A stretch of 64,000 nt of DNA from Hirudinaria manillensis (lineage: Eukaryota > Annelida > Clitellata > Hirudinida > Hirudinidae), in assembly GCA_034509925.1 (NCBI GenBank), contig CM067526.1:7334244-7398243 (forward strand). Direction: 5' to 3'. Positions 26,281 to 39,085 of the stretch are shown here, in pieces; positions within the stretch are counted from its first letter, which is position 1, and each line of letters opens with the position of its first letter. The notes under the pieces are model-generated. The model was not told where the DNA came from. It worked only from the letters and a program-made list of their open reading frames with translations, and made no database searches. Made by a program: the position numbers and the translations under genes.

Positions 26281-29200
26281 ACATTTTTGGTACCATTTCT
26301 TTGGAACTTCACATCCTTGCTCACGGCATACAACCCAATGAATGTAACTGGCCACCTTATTATGTCGGTGCAAATATTCAATTGCTACTAGCACAGTGAA
26401 ACCTAACATTGTCAAAATGGATTTATGCCTGACATGTCTTGGACCATCGGTGACATGGCACCGCTGTATACTAGGGCCCAGCCACTTCCTCAGTCCGGCA
26501 GAGTGCTCAAATACAGCTTGTATCTCGATTCCGCGATAAGTTGTGTAGGATCTCGGCTCTAACCTTCACGCAGTTGATCCATTGACCTGAGATCATTTCA
26601 TCGATTAGCGCCATTCGCTAGGACCAATGGCGTTTGCTCAATATTCGACGATTTCTTGTATTCGGAATCCATTTCCAAAGTTGAAGCATTCCGGGATCTC
26701 TTAGTCGGCTGGGACATCCAGGAATGCATTGGGAGCGTTCTCCACAATGCCAGGCAATAGATGAGTTCTGAGAATACAGACTTGCTGATGCGGTCCCAAG
26801 GGGCGCGCTAAATGGAGTTATAGGTCTTTTTGAATTTTGTCTACTGTTGATAATTGTTATAATCGTGCTCCAATCTCGATACCGAGATATTTGTAGGTTT
26901 CAACGATATTTGATGCAGTGCTTCCGTTGTCAAGATTCTTTTTCCACGATCTTTTTGCGATGTTATCTCGGTGCGTAGAGAAGCGCACTTGGTTGGATTC
27001 TCCTCGCTAATCCCACTTTTGACATTCCTCCTTCAAGTAGTTGAAGCAGCATCTGTATTCCAACAACAAACTGTAGTCCGTTGTAGACATCAGCAAGAAA
27101 TGTCATAAGCAAAGGTAAATTAAAAAGCATTTAATTTCGGGCAACCTCTCCTATCCATTTGGCTAAGGATCATATCAATAAGCGTTGGATCTCCTTGCTT
27201 TGACGCCTCTGCCCACTTGAATGCGATTACTGATTCCGTCTGCAGTCTCGATTTGAACCCAACTGTTTGATTGATTAATGAGTTACCGAATGAAACGCTT
27301 TAGACACGTCTTTCATAAAAGTGAAGTTTAACTTTTTCAGTTCCTGCTTCTTCCTGACGAAACGCTTGGCACGGAAACAAAGGAACGAAGGAGGTCATCC
27401 GATGTGGAGGATCCTATGAAAGAGTCGACCAATGATTGGACTCACTGCAATGGATCTCTCGGGTTGGTGGCTCCACTTATTTTTGGAATGCATGTGACGA
27501 ATCCTGACACTCAGGTCTGTGAAATTGTTCGAATTATTTAAATTATTATTAAAAAATAATATTTAGAACGTTAAATTGCTTAAATTATGTAAACTATTAA
27601 AACTATTAAAATTATTTATTTTATTGGTCAATTTATTAAAAATTTGTCGAATTTGGACGAAGACGGAGGACAACCGGCTAGTAGCCACAGTGACTTGTGA
27701 ACTGCAAAGTCAATATCCAATGTTCTATGTCCAAATAAAGAGTCGTGTCCTGATGCGGAGATCTCGAATAGCAGAGTTCACCTAATTGCTGGCTACGCAA
27801 TTCTAAACCATACTTCTGTATGCCAACGACTGTCTATCATCTTCAATTGACTTTTCTGAGAAAACTTGCTACCAATAATACTCAAGCAATTCTTTTCCTG
27901 GAGTTGCCTTTGATTTGTCTTTGAATTCCTCTGTCAACAATGCCCATGCCACTGCTGCCGGATTCTTCCTGAACAAATCTTGAATTACTTTTCTTTGTCT
28001 CTGCCTTTCAATAGTTTTCAGTTCTTTTTTGCTTCAAAAACTTTCGACCTTTGGCATTGTTTTGATTCGTTCTTTTCGACGTCTTTTGGGTGGATTGTTG
28101 AGCGTTTGAGGAGAGATTTTCTGTCTATTTCAAGAAATTCCTTGTCTTACAAGACTCTCTTGCTGAGTGTTCTTATCTGTTGAATTGCCGAGCTGCAAGG
28201 CTAGAAAGATGGTTGCATTCTTAGCGATTCAAAATAAATTGCTGTCACCGTTTACTGTCTTCGACGGAACAAGCATTACATTACGACGGCATTAAGATAC
28301 TGGCTATATCTGATTTATTTATTTCTGATTTTTCGAATTGAAGTTATTGAAATTGATTGAGGCACGATTCTATGTATGGCCAGAGTTCTTTCTTTTCAAA
28401 CCCTGGCGACGTTCGCTCATCACCATCATCTCCGGTAGGAATTGGCTGTCCTCAAGGGGTATGACGATTATCCTGATGATTTATGTTGGCGCTTTTTTTG
28501 TGCTTCAATGTTTACACTTGCAACCTTCTTGCTTTAGTTCAAGTTCAATTTTTGCCAGCATATATAGATTCAACTTGATGGGCATGATATTTTGATGAAT
28601 TTTTAATCCTCGCTCTGTTTTGAACTCAGAGCCGCAGAATTCGCTCTTTATGAACTTTCTTGGTTTACGCTTTCGCTGTTCCAAATACACGTTTTTATGA
28701 CGTAAAGTTCTTAGTCTCGTGACCAAAAGTTTCAAACATTTGAAACCAAAAACCAATAAATTGAACAATTCGTAACAAGAATTCCTTTGCAAACTGCGAT
28801 GTTTCAACGAAATGACAAAGCAAAGAAACTGTTGTATTCAATTCACAGATTTATTATTCCCTTTTCTTCGGAAGTTACACTCACCAATCATAAAAAGGTT
28901 AGCAGGGGACACAAATTTGATAGAATTCGAAGCAAAAACAACGATAAGAAAAAATACGTCCGTACCGGTGCTGACCGTGGCTTTTCTGGTTATTACGGCT
29001 ACTTATCGGCTTCATTGCCGGTGAGGCATGAATGCTGAGCTCTCAGCGATTCGCCAAAGAACTCTCCGAAGAATGTGGGCAGTGAGATCTTCTGAATCTC
29101 CGATATCTCTGGTCGTCCTGGCAGAGTTCTCTCTACACCATTTGCAAAGTCTTTTCTTAGCGTTCGGCGCTCCTACAATTACTTTAGACTTCACAATCCA

Positions 29201-29421
29201 CATCCGGTTAATTTCAATCTCCAGGTCCTTATATTTGCTAATTTCTTCAGCTTCTTCAAGCTCGATGTTTTTATCAATCCGGGACTGAAACATCAATTAG
29301 CATGTACAACTTGGATCTCCTGTCATCGATGACAATGTCAGGTCTGTTGGCCAATATTTTCCTGTCCGTGATAAATGCGTAGTCCCATGAGATGGTGCAA
29401 TTCTTTATTTATATTTGTCAC
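26281..29421. repeat. Array unit 5 (3141 bp)
   Basis: This right-edge unit has GGACGAAG near 27655 and CAGAATTCG near 28636, like unit 1. It also has a private 2-bp deletion (GTTCGGCGCTCC instead of GTTCGGAGCGCTCC near 29162) and a private ATTTCAATC change near 29210. Confidence 0.9.
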
Positions 29422-29530
29422 ACATTTTTGGTACCATTTCTTTGGAACTTCACATCCTTGCTCACGGCATACAAACACAATGACACAGCTGTATACTAGG
29501 GCCCAGGTGGCTCCACTTATTTTTGTAACC
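29422..29530. repeat. Collapsed sixth array unit
   Basis: After about 50 bp that match the start of a unit (to GGCATACAA), the sequence jumps to CTGTATACTAGGGCCCAG and then directly to GTGGCTCCACTTATTTTTG. These two phrases lie about 140 bp and 1.2 kb further into a normal unit. The array therefore ends in a unit with large internal deletions. Confidence 0.75.
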
Positions 29531-29559
29531 TTCCCTAGTCAAGTAACTGTATTTTTGTA

Positions 29560-32500
29560 GGCTCTTACATTCGAAAAGCTGCTTATTACTGCCTGCGTTA
29601 TCGTCGTGAGGCGTGTTAGTTGTCTGGCTCTCGTTTGTGTTTATTTACCCAGTTGCCTGGTGCTGACTGGACTTATTTAATTATACTTGGTGTCGTTTGA
29701 CTTGTTTTTCAATGGGCTATCGTACTGTAAAATTTTTCGTGGTTGAATTTTCTGCCATAACGTTCCCGAACTGTTTCGACTCGCCATATTGTTTCCGGAC
29801 TGCAGTTCCATTCAGCACACACGCAATTCAGTTATGCCGGTCTACACGTCCACCGAACTATATTCTTACAATATCGGTCGGAGATCTATCAAAAGAGAGT
29901 AGAGAAAGAAGTTGTTCCGGCTTCATCTATGGCTACCGACTTCTGATTTTCGTCTGTTGGCACCCGCAGTCTTGAGAGACCTCAAGAGAGGCGCTCTACA
30001 ATGATGCAGCTGAGAATATAGAGCTTCATCTGACTATGGAATCGCTGAGGCATCTAGCATTACATTTGGATTTCTCAACATCCGATCACTAGCAAATCAC
30101 TACCAAGGTGCTCACAGATATCATCAAAGACAAGAAAATAGACATTTTGTCGCCTCTGAGACATGGTATGATGATGGGTCAATTGCTTTCTTTCAGCTGC
30201 GTCGGCAGGGATTTACAGTCGTTGACCGCCCACGTCCACGTGATGGGTCTGCATAGAGTCTTCCTTCGAATCATGGAGGTCTTGCTGTCGTTTCAACATC
30301 AGCTGTTCCCCTAGGTCTTCTAAATATTGATTTCACATCAACCACATTCGAGTATCTTTCTACACAAGTTTCTTTACGAGGAAAATGCCTCAATCTACTC
30401 ACAATTTACAGAACCGGTCCTATACGAAAAAAGTTTTTCTCGGAGTTAACTGAACTCCTGAGCAGGTTTGTCGTCATCTCCCCAGTGTTGTTCATCGCTG
30501 GTGACTTCATCATACATCTTGAGTGTCATGATGACCCAAGCAATGTAATCTTCCGAGGCATTCTATCTTCACTGGGTCTGGTGCTGAGGGTTGATGGACC
30601 GACACATGACCTGGGTGGAACCATCGATGTTGTTCTTCAACATGAAAACTGTCATCAAAGTGTCGTTTTGAGAGGATAGACACTGGTCTTTCTGATCATC
30701 GCCTCCTCTGGAACACAACTTTTCCATGCACACGACCCCCAGTGGCCTCTTGTCTTGTTCGCAGATGGAGTCGCCGGGAGGGGTCCCAACTAATTCAACA
30801 ACTCAGTCTATCAGTTCTCTGTGGTGACCAAGGGTCCTTTCCTGACGATATAGATGCTATATCATCCCTGTAGGTACAAGCAACCCTGGTGTCGAGTGAT
30901 GGCGGCGAAGACGATGTCTCGCAAGGATGAGAAGAGTGATGACGGGTCATGCACTCAAAACTGCAAGTAGTTCATAGTTACTACGCTTAAAACGGCAAAC
31001 CTATTATTAAAAGCGTATTAGTGAGTTATGTCATCCTGAGAGACGCTGGAAACTATAAAGGAGGCCACCGGTTTGGGGCGAAACCCCCAGAGATCAGTCG
31101 CACCTTCTCCCAGAGATTTTTCCAGCTATCTTAACGATAAGCTCGGGGGCATATGTGAGTCAACTGCTGGGGCTCCTCCTCCTGGATTCTCTAACTTAAC
31201 CGACACAGAATTGAACCAACTTGGTCCAACCTCAATTGAGGAGGTGGTAATGCTGATCCACTCACTTCCTAATAAACAGTTGATCCAATTCCAACTTGGC
31301 TCCTCAAAAATCTTTCGTTCGTACTTGCACCATTCCTAGTGCAACTCTTCAATACCTCCATTTCCACGTACCTCTATCTTTCAAGATTGCGCAGGTACCA
31401 TACTCAAAAAAGCAGGCCTTGATCCTCTTCAGTGTTCGTCGTATAGACCCATCTCAAACCTCAGTGTAATCTCCAAGATTCTAGAGCGTCTTGTGCTGAG
31501 ACGACTTGTTAACTACCTTGATTGCAATGCCTTGCTTCCAGCAACACAATCTGCTTACCGTCGGCATCATTCCACTGAGATGGCGGTTCTGAAAGTTGTT
31601 TCAGACATTCGCAGTGCAGTTTATCTCGGTAATGTTTCTCTACTCCTCCTCCTGGACATGTCCGCAGCATTAGACACCGTTGACCACGGAATACTCCTAA
31701 ATAGGTTGGAGAAATCATTCGGAGTGCATCAGGCGGCGCTGGGATGGTTCACATCGTATCTTACTGGCAGAAAGCAAACAATATTGTCAAGTGGCGGTCA
31801 TGATATGGTTACTGAGGGCGTTCCATAGGGCTCAGTCCTCGGACCAATTCTCTTTTCTCTGTATGTAACTGATATAGAGCAAATTGTTAAGCGACATGGC
31901 CTCGACGGTCACCAAAATGTGGATGACATCCAAATATACTGTTACTCAAAACCAGATGATGTTACATGTCTTCTTCAGTAGATTACGGAATGCTTCCGTG
32001 AGATCGCTGCCTGGGCGTTCTCTAACCGTCTCCATCTTAACTCTAATAAAACAGACGCAATATGGTCTGGTTCTGAGTCAAAACGAAAGCTTATCCCTGC
32101 AATGCCTTTGCATCTTTTATGGAGCTGATATTGTTCCGTTGACAGTCCGAAATCTTGGGGCCTACTTACTCTGGCTTGACAATGGATGAGCATGCAAGAA
32201 GAGTGGCTGCAAGCTGTTATGCTACACTTCGTGTTCTCAGAGAGGCAAAGCCATTAATTCCGCATGACACATTAGTTACCCTGGTAGCTCAGTTCATTCT
32301 GACAAAACTTGATTACTACAACTCTTTGCTTACAAATGTTAGTAATAGCACGCTCCACTACTATCAGGGTGTGTTGAATACAACGGCCAGGCTCATCTCT
32401 AGAACCAGGATCTCTGAGCACATCACACCGGTGATGAATAGTCTACACTGGCTTAAAATACCCTACAGGATAAATGGATAAATATATATCTTCAATAATA

Positions 32501-32905
32501 TATAAAGTCTTATGCTACGATGAGCCAAAATATATCTCCTCTTCACTGGTCAAAACAACCACAATACCGGGACGAGCAGACCTTCTCTCTTCATCTCATC
32601 CCATGTTCCTTGTCCCCACGTCACACAGCGTCAAGTTTGGCGACCGTTCTTTCTACGTCAATGGTCCCAAAACGCACTCCCTGTTCACATTCAAAAAGCC
32701 GCCACACCTGAGCTTTTTCATACCAATTTAAAGACTCACTTGTTTATTCAATGTTATTCTTAAATATTTTAGTTTGCATTTTTTTGATTTCTTTTAATTG
32801 TCTTTTGTTCTCACTATTTCATTATGTTGTGCTCGGTCGTGTCTATGCTAATATGCGTCGGCAGTGCCTTGACATCCTAGAACTTGAATTGAATTGAATT
32901 TCAAT
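29560..32905 (+). pseudogene. Decayed L2/CR1-type LINE with APE endonuclease and RT remnants
   Basis: The endonuclease begins near 30065 with FLNIRSLAN after a frame change, then passes through a GDFIIH motif (30500-30520) and a PTHDLGGTIDVV motif (about 30600-30630). These correspond to the catalytic GDFN.H and PTH....LDLV elements of LINE endonucleases. The reverse transcriptase includes SAYRRHHSTEMAV, LLDMSAALDTVDH (motif A, 31645-31690; the second Asp is kept) and GSVLGPILFSLYV after an in-frame stop near 31828. The C-terminal part (32155-32720) has the KLDYYNSLL and LHWLKIPYRI motifs of the L2/CR1 group. The element ends in a (TTGAA)n-like tail at 32885-32905. Many stops and frameshifts show it is dead. 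The 5' boundary is unsure. Confidence 0.8.
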
Positions 32906-33228
32906 GCTTCCACCAACTAAAATTTACAAAATTGGTTGTGATTTGTAACAAAAATCAGCAATTGATATTTTAAAATAAAGATTTAGTTACTAGTAATTTT
33001 TTTCCAAAATAGGCGTAGTTTGAAATAATTACGCCTTAATAACGTAATGGACAGATGTCTTGCACCTTGGTAGAAATAAGCTTTTCAAATATTTTTCAAA
33101 ATACTTAACAAACATTGCTTATATTAAATAGGAGTTTTTGGCCGAAAAGACAAAAATAACATCGAGTATTCTGAATTAAATTTAGCGATTTTCTTATAAA
33201 TAGATTAACGGCGGGTTACTCATTCCAT
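32906..33228. other. No feature recognised
   Basis: AT-rich DNA between the LINE tail and a dispersed repeat; I see no coding signal or repeat structure. Confidence 0.4.
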
Positions 33229-33360
33229 CCACAGTCAAATCTCGTTACTATGCCACTTTTGCTCGGTCGTTCAAAATTCAATACAAAATAAATTGATACT
33301 ATGCAACCCCCAACTCTCGCTACTACGCCACCAGGTTAACCTTCATGGATAAACATTGTT
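33229..33360 (-). repeat. Dispersed repeat, inverted relative to 12443-12995
   Basis: The reverse complement contains GGCGTAGTAGCGAGAG, TATTTTGTATTGAATTTTG, GACCGAGCAAAAGTGGCATA and GTAACGAGATTTGAC. Close variants of these lie at 12443-12475 and 12900-12995. It is presumably a non-autonomous transposable element, but no termini were identified. Confidence 0.5.
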
Positions 33361-33438
33361 AAGGACATATTCCCAGTCGGTAAAGTAGTTAGGAGACATT
33401 ATCTTATATTTGTAAGACTTGATCAATCAGGTTAATAC

Positions 33439-33733
33439 TGTTGGATCCCTGGATCCAGATAATTGAAGAATAATTAAAATTATATTTAGTAAATTACTAA
33501 ATTAATTAATCAGATTGATTGGCAATATAATTTGATAATTATTTAATGGGTACTATTCAGAGTCTTTAGTTATGAATCTCTTCAAATAGAGTTATCTCGA
33601 AAAGCAGAGCGAGAGTAAGAGAAACAGCAGATTCCAAGACTTAGACAATTGAGCATTGTACATCTTCCAAGGCATCTGAACACTTTCAATAAAACTGACC
33701 TTCTATAATTAGTTAGGACCCCGGATTATTACA
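33439..33733 (+). mobile_element. Solo LTR (295 bp) with 4-bp target duplication
   Basis: It begins TGTTGGATCC, ends GGATTATTACA and is bounded on both sides by ATAC (33435-33438 and 33734-33737). The same termini bound the LTR at 38779-39072 on the other strand. TG..CA ends and a 4-bp duplication are typical of Ty3/Gypsy-type elements, though other LTR classes can make similar duplications. No primer-binding site or internal region follows, so it is a solo LTR left by recombination between two LTRs. Confidence 0.85.
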
Positions 33734-34028
33734 ATACTTTTTTTGAAAGACGTTGATATAGATTGAATCGTTTTTATTTACTAATAAAGTGTGAAAAACT
33801 TGGTGTTACGTTATAAATGCAAATTACGTCGTTCTGATCGCGACTTAAGGGTTTCTTTATAGTGATGAGGTTGGCTTGCTCTTGAAGAAGGCGCGCCACT
33901 TGGGAAAATTTTTACCTGCTGGTCATGAAGACTTTGGCTGGTGGTTTGAAGACAGTCTTTGGATGGGGGCCGGAACTGGGAGAACTAGGCCGGCACTAGC
34001 CTTGCAGCTGGGTGCACTGCTGGCGAGA

Positions 34029-34400
34029 GAGTGAGCTCCGTTGGTGCTGCACTATGATTCAGGCCTAAAGGCCAAGGAGCGAGCATCAGTGCAGGTTGCG
34101 GGGGGAAGTGAGCAACTACGCGTGCCGCGGGAGTGTGAGAGCAATTGTCATTACTGCGGGAAAGAGCAGCTAAGTGTGCTATGTGGGAAAGAGAGTGGAC
34201 GTGGATGCTGCGAAAGAGAGTGGGCTCCAATGGAGCTACACTTTGGTCTGGGCCCAAGGACCGGGGGGCGAGCAACAACTCGAATTGCGGGGTGAAGCGA
34301 GCAAATACGTGTGCCGCGGGGGTGGGAGAGCACCTGTCATTACAGCGGGAAAGAGCAGCTAAGTGTGCTGTGAGGAAGAGTGGATGATAGTATAAATAGG
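34029..34400. repeat. GC-rich imperfect direct duplication, about 189-bp period, with TATA-like box
   Basis: GAGTGAGCTCC... (34029-34180) is repeated as GAGTGGGCTCC... (34215-34369). Both copies end in GGGAAAGAGCAGCTAAGTGTGCT. The base composition is far more GC-rich than the surroundings. TATAAATA follows at about 34391. The overlapping open frames on both strands are by-products of the composition. It may be the regulatory part of an unidentified element. Confidence 0.6.
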
Positions 34401-34445
34401 AATGAGAGTGTCGAGGATTTTGTGTTGGAGAATTGCGAGTTTGAG

Positions 34446-34986
34446 ATTAGTTGGGTATTGAATATGGGAATTGAACATGAGGTGATAGTAAAATTGGAGA
34501 TTAGTAAATGTCAGCTCAGAAACGCATGCGAACCGATTTTACACTGAACTAAATCATCGATGCTGTGAAGAAGGAGCCCTTATCTTTCCAAACTGGCCAG
34601 GGAGATAAGCAAGAAAAGGGGCGTCAAAGTTAAGAGAACCATTCTCAGCAAGAAAAATGCAATCGAGGCAGCAATCAAAGCTGGCGTTCCATCAGATCAA
34701 TGATTATGTAGCTGTTATTAAACATCAACTGAAGTCGCAATTCTTGTGTTCAACATTTTCTTGGTCTTGGTCGACTGACAAGTCAATCGAATCTGGAATC
34801 ATGTAAATTTAGTTTCTTGGTGCTGGGCCCATGACTGTTTTAAATTATTTAAAAATAACGAATGAAGAACTAGATATTTATAACATTTCTATAGGTGATA
34901 ATATTCTCGTGCAGATACCTGTAAATTTCTAGGGTTTTTTTTACTATCACCTCATGTTCAATTCCCATATTCAATACCCAACTAAT
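34446..34986. mobile_element. 541-bp segment bounded by a perfect 48-bp inverted repeat
   Basis: The left arm (34446-34493) starts ATTAGTTGGGTATTGAATAT and ends GGTGATAGTAAAA. The right arm (34939-34986) is its exact reverse complement. The 445-bp interior contains a short coding-like phrase (LAREISKKRGVKVKRTILSK, then NAIEAAIKAG, near 34592-34695). It could be a small non-autonomous DNA transposon or a palindromic rearrangement. No target-site duplication was established. Confidence 0.6.
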
Positions 34987-35817
34987 AAGATTTTTAAAAT
35001 GTCGGCATTATCTCACGTATCCATCGCTATATCACTTCTACTATCGCTATCTGTATTACTCATTCATATTTCATAATTGTACTATTGCAGCCTTGACAGG
35101 GCATCCAGCTACTTAAGTTATAAATTAATAAGGAAAATCACAAATAAACCGAATATCATACTTCAACTTATACATATAGTGGTCGTTCATAAAAGGAGTC
35201 TGCAAAAATGCTTATTTTGGTCTCAACCTCCGCTTTTAACTTGAACCCCATCACCCCTCCTGCTAATGTCTTTTACGGACAATAATTAATAACATGTGAT
35301 TTTGTAATATGATAAATGCTCAGAAATAGCCTCTGCCGATGATTTAGAAAAAACGTAATTATAACTAATAAGTAATACTAACATTAAATAATGTTATTGG
35401 GCTATAAATCGATAATAATCGATAATAACAACGTATTTAACGTTATTAGGCCATAAATCGTTTTTTTTACGTGTGCCGTTCTTCTTTTATCATGTTGATC
35501 TTGACGGAGGGTTAAATATAGAGATGGCAATCAGAAAATCATTGATTTGATAAATATTTAAAATTTCAATTATATCAAGATCGATTGATAAAAGATTGCT
35601 TGGAAGATTATAAGGATGGAAGATTAAAAGATAAAAATGTTGAATGTGTTTGAATATTTTTTGTTTGGCATACGCTATTGGCCGTCTTTAAGTTGTCTTT
35701 TTGTTTGGCATCTTTTTAAGTATAATGAAGAACCATAAGCTCTTTTCGTTGAGTTACCACAATAGATTAAGGAACCAGAGCTTAGTTAAACGTTTCTGAC
35801 GTCAGTTCTAATATTGT
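34987..35817. other. No feature recognised
   Basis: AT-rich non-coding DNA. A short local repeat (AATAATGTTATTGGGCTATAAATCG near 35385 and AACGTTATTAGGCCATAAATCG near 35439) is the only structure I noticed. Confidence 0.4.
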
Positions 35818-36680
35818 TAGTTAACGTTCAATGGAATCGATGGGAATAAAGATTAAGCCATTGAGTTGCACAACTGATTGGCCGATATGAAAGCGTCGAA
35901 TCCGAGACTATCTCGATTATCACGAAGGTCTAGTTGACGTTATTGATGGCAAGCTACTAAGACCAGAACTACCAGAAAATCCAACAGAAGAACGAAGAAA
36001 GGCTCACAAAGATAAACTAGTTACTCAGCCGTGCATTTATGAAAGAGAGTTAGATAGATGACACACAGCTCAGCTCAGCAAGATATTCTAGTTGCCAACG
36101 CCTCAAAGCAGAGACACATGTCTGAGACGCCAAGGACATTTAAGAAGAAGCAAGTCGGCAACTGTAATTACTGTCATGGGGCTGGTCATTGGGTAAAGTA
36201 GTGTAGCGAGTGGATCGCCGATGGCAAAGAATTCTGCAACAGCATCATCCAGAACGAGTGGTGGTGAGACGTTGAATGCAGTATTGTGTTCATCAACCTT
36301 CGAGGCATCTACAGCAAAGACAAAATATTCTAGACAATTTTGAAACTCTTGAAAAGTTTGCAGTACCACACAGGGTACAAGGTGCAGGAAAAGAGGTTCT
36401 TGCTGATGTTGATAAAGGCACAGTGAAAATATTGGTCCCAACAGGCAACAAGAAACAGTAACTACTTGAGTAGAAATCTCTTCTCAGTTCTAGCTGCTCA
36501 AGACAAAAATTCACAGAGCAAGTTTCAGTCAATTGCCACAAAGTGTTGTTTAATTCTTAAATTCAGGGCAAAACAGTTATGCAAGGGACTAGACAGTTAA
36601 ATGGCACCTTCTACGAAGCGGGACTGATAGCGCTAAGTACTGAAACTCCAGCCGAGGTAAACGACTATGTTTCGCCAGTT
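35818..36680 (+). pseudogene. Copia-type retrotransposon remnant: gag, zinc knuckle, protease/pre-integrase
   Basis: Consecutive broken frames run in Copia order. The gag helix region reads KRRIRDYLDYHEGLVDVIDG then KLLRPELPENPTEERRKAHK (about 35895-36020). Next is a CCHC knuckle, CNYCHGAGHWVK followed by a stop and then C (about 36150-36200). Last is the pre-integrase segment with ILDNFETLEKFAVPH, DKGTVKILVPTGNKK, RNLFSVLAAQDK and TRQLNGTFYEAGL (36320-36630). The order and motifs are those of Ty1/Copia gag-pol. In-frame stops (one inside the zinc knuckle) and several frame changes show the copy is dead. Confidence 0.75.
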
Positions 36681-38147
36681 GTCCCTGATCTTAATGGATG
36701 TTGCAACTTAAAAAGTGTTTTCCTCAAAACCGGGTTGCCCGTCAGTGCAGCAGCAGGGTTAGGGTTAGGGATGAGAGTGACAAAACTGCTTCTACACTTC
36801 TTTCGAACTTGACCAGGGAACATTTGAAGATGTTGATATTTGTGGGGCTAGCAAATAGTGAAAAAATCAATTTTTACGCAGTAACACTGTTTTGTTTGCT
36901 TTCGATGTTTTTTTCGTATTAATGAAATAATGACAGACGAGCCAACTGCTTAAAGTGAATAGCTGAAAAGCATCGCCAAAAACTATAGACACTTTTTTTA
37001 TTGATAATCGTTATCATTATTGCTTTTTTTAATTCCTAAAAACTTGTTTTGTTAGCCCATATCAAACCATGACGCTATCTTACATTTTTGACTGAATTAC
37101 ATTCTTTTGTATGGATAACATAAAAAAATATTGAAAAAATTTTATATAATAAATCTTTATATAAGCTTAAAAAAACTGACGTTAGTGAGTTAACTATTAG
37201 TGAGTTAACACATAAAAACTTAAATTGATTTACATACCAAATATTTTATTAATTCTTCAATAAAATAGTTGAAATTTTGATTTAATTAACTAATTAAGTT
37301 TAAAGAATTTTATTTCGGATTATAAATAGCATAACCTAATATTTGCGTCATTAAATATTTAATTAAATCCCAGCGTACTGGAATGCCTTAAAATAACTTA
37401 GATTTATACAGTGTGTTTGTTGGATTATGTAAATGATTTTTAATAAAGTGTTTTTGCACTTATTTGCGATTTTTCAAGCTTATTTGTGCACGGCACAAGA
37501 GTCTTACGACTTTTGAATGCAGCCCTCATCACTTTGAAGGTGAGGGTCCTCTGATGTAGATCAACTTAACATCTTCCATGAAGAAATGAAGATGTTTTTA
37601 TCCAATTGCAAAACGTCTAGACACCTTGGAATATCCGATGTCCAATGCCATCGTTAAAAAAGTAGCATTGAATTGAAAAGCAGACTAAGATTGTTACAGG
37701 ATAAGGATAAACTCTTTATGTTCCCAGTAAACAAATGTATTTTGCATAAAAATTTGCTTAACATTTCGACAAAATGAAAGTAATTCATGTTCAGAATTCT
37801 CTATAACTCTTTAGAGCCGAGAGAGAGGGAATTTACAAGGTGTTTTGAGTATGATAAAGTGATGTAATATACAAATTTGAATAAATTTCATTGTTCGATT
37901 TTCGTGAAATTTGCAAAAATGTGAAATTCCTATCATTATTTTACGGACTGTGATAACAAATACAAAACCTGATATAGCATAAGCAGTTAGTATTGTTTCT
38001 AGAAACCTAGAAAACCCAACTTGAGATGATGTTGTAAAGGTTAGGTAGAAGATACCCTCTTTTTATATTTAAATATCATTAGGGTACCAGAGATATTGGT
38101 ATTATTCACAACAGTTCTAGAACGAATGAAAATACTTTGATATGCTA
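36681..38147. other. Degraded interval between Copia fragments
   Basis: Integrase and reverse transcriptase should lie here in a complete Copia element, but I can identify neither; the stretch is AT-rich and full of stops. GAAATGAAGATGTTTTTATC near 37585 and its surroundings may be residual coding sequence. A run AGGGTTAGGGTTAGGG at 36755-36770 is too short to mean much. Confidence 0.4.
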
Positions 38148-38280
38148 TATACTGATCATGGAGGAGACACTACCACAGGAAGATCTGCAACGGGTGTCGT
38201 TTGTATTTAATCTGGAGGTCATTTGCCTTAGTCAAAAACTAAAGGACAGAATGGGACTGAAATAATTAATTAAATTTAAA
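38148..38280 (+). pseudogene. Copia-type RNase H fragment
   Basis: The frame reads YTDHGGDTTTGRSATGVVCI, stop, SGGHLP, stop, SKTKGQNG. This follows the Copia RNase H consensus (Asp, then GD..TGRST.G, then GG....SK.Q). It lies about 1.5 kb downstream of the gag/pre-integrase fragment on the same strand, in the right order, so both probably come from one element with a large internal loss. Confidence 0.6.
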
Positions 38281-38778
38281 AAAAATGAGAAGTTGTTTAG
38301 TTTTTTATTCTTAAAAACTTGTTTTGTTAAAATAGTTGGAATTGTTATATTATTGGTTGTTTATTATTGTATTACCAACTGTAATTGGCTCCATTCTCTA
38401 TTATTTTGCCTCTTCTTCCTGTAAATAAAGATGGTCTGTTATTGAACTTTGAATTCGATCTACTAGAGGTTTATTTCAACAGATACTTTGCTTCAAAAGT
38501 ATCGGTATCGCCGATAGTTTTTAAAAATATTGTCAACAGTTCTGGTATCTTATACTATCGATAACCAATCAGATATCAAGGTCATAAGGGAAAAAGAAAA
38601 CATTCGGAGAGTTATATAAACATTGATTTATGACTTATTAATACTGGCATAGAGAAGCCATAGTGTATTTTCTGCTCTGTACTTAGCGCTGAATATGTGA
38701 AGCAGTATATTTTATTCTCGGTACTTAATGAAGCCCTCAACTCGAACCTCACTTAGGTTCAAAACATTCCGTACATAA

Positions 38779-39072
38779 TGTAATAACCCGGGGTCCTCAA
38801 ACTAATTATAGAAGGTCAGGTTTATTGAAAGTTGTCAGATGGCTTGGAAGATGCACAATGCTCAAATGTCTAAGTCTTGAAATCTGCTGTTCTCTAATTC
38901 TCGCTCTACTTTCCGATACAAATCCATTTGTCGAGGTGCATAACCAAAGAGTCTGAATAGCACCAATTAATTCTCAAATTATATTGCCACTAAATTTAAT
39001 TAATTATTAAATTAATTAATCGGCAATATAATTTTAATTATTCTTCAATTTATTGGATCTAGGGATCCAACA
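38779..39072 (-). mobile_element. 3' LTR of a minus-strand LTR retrotransposon (294 bp)
   Basis: On the plus strand it begins TGTAATAACCCGGGG and ends GGATCCAACA; its reverse complement therefore has the same TGTTGGATCC start and TTATTACA end as the solo LTR at 33439. Shared internal phrases include the polyadenylation-like CAATAAA.CTGACCTTCTATA, CATCTTCCAAG and ATTAATTAAT. A polypurine tract lies directly upstream on the minus strand. Confidence 0.85.
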
Positions 39073-39085
39073 CTGCCCCCTCCTT
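39073..39085 (-). promoter_or_regulatory. Polypurine tract next to the 3' LTR
   Basis: On the minus strand AAGGAGGGGGCAG immediately precedes the TGTTGGATCC start of the LTR, the position and composition expected of the plus-strand DNA primer of LTR retrotransposons. Confidence 0.8.

Larger units (their letters stand above)
13704..29421. repeat. Tandem array of five units of about 3.14 kb
   Basis: The landmark ACATTTTTGGTACCATTTC recurs at 13704, 16851, 19995, 23138, 26281 and 29422, giving unit lengths of 3147, 3144, 3143, 3143 and 3141 bp. The units differ only by scattered single-base changes and a few short indels. Each unit carries the same broken open frames, all remnants of two retroelements read on the minus strand. 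The near identity implies recent amplification or ongoing homogenisation by unequal exchange; an assembly artefact must also be considered. No intact gene lies in the unit. Confidence 0.95.
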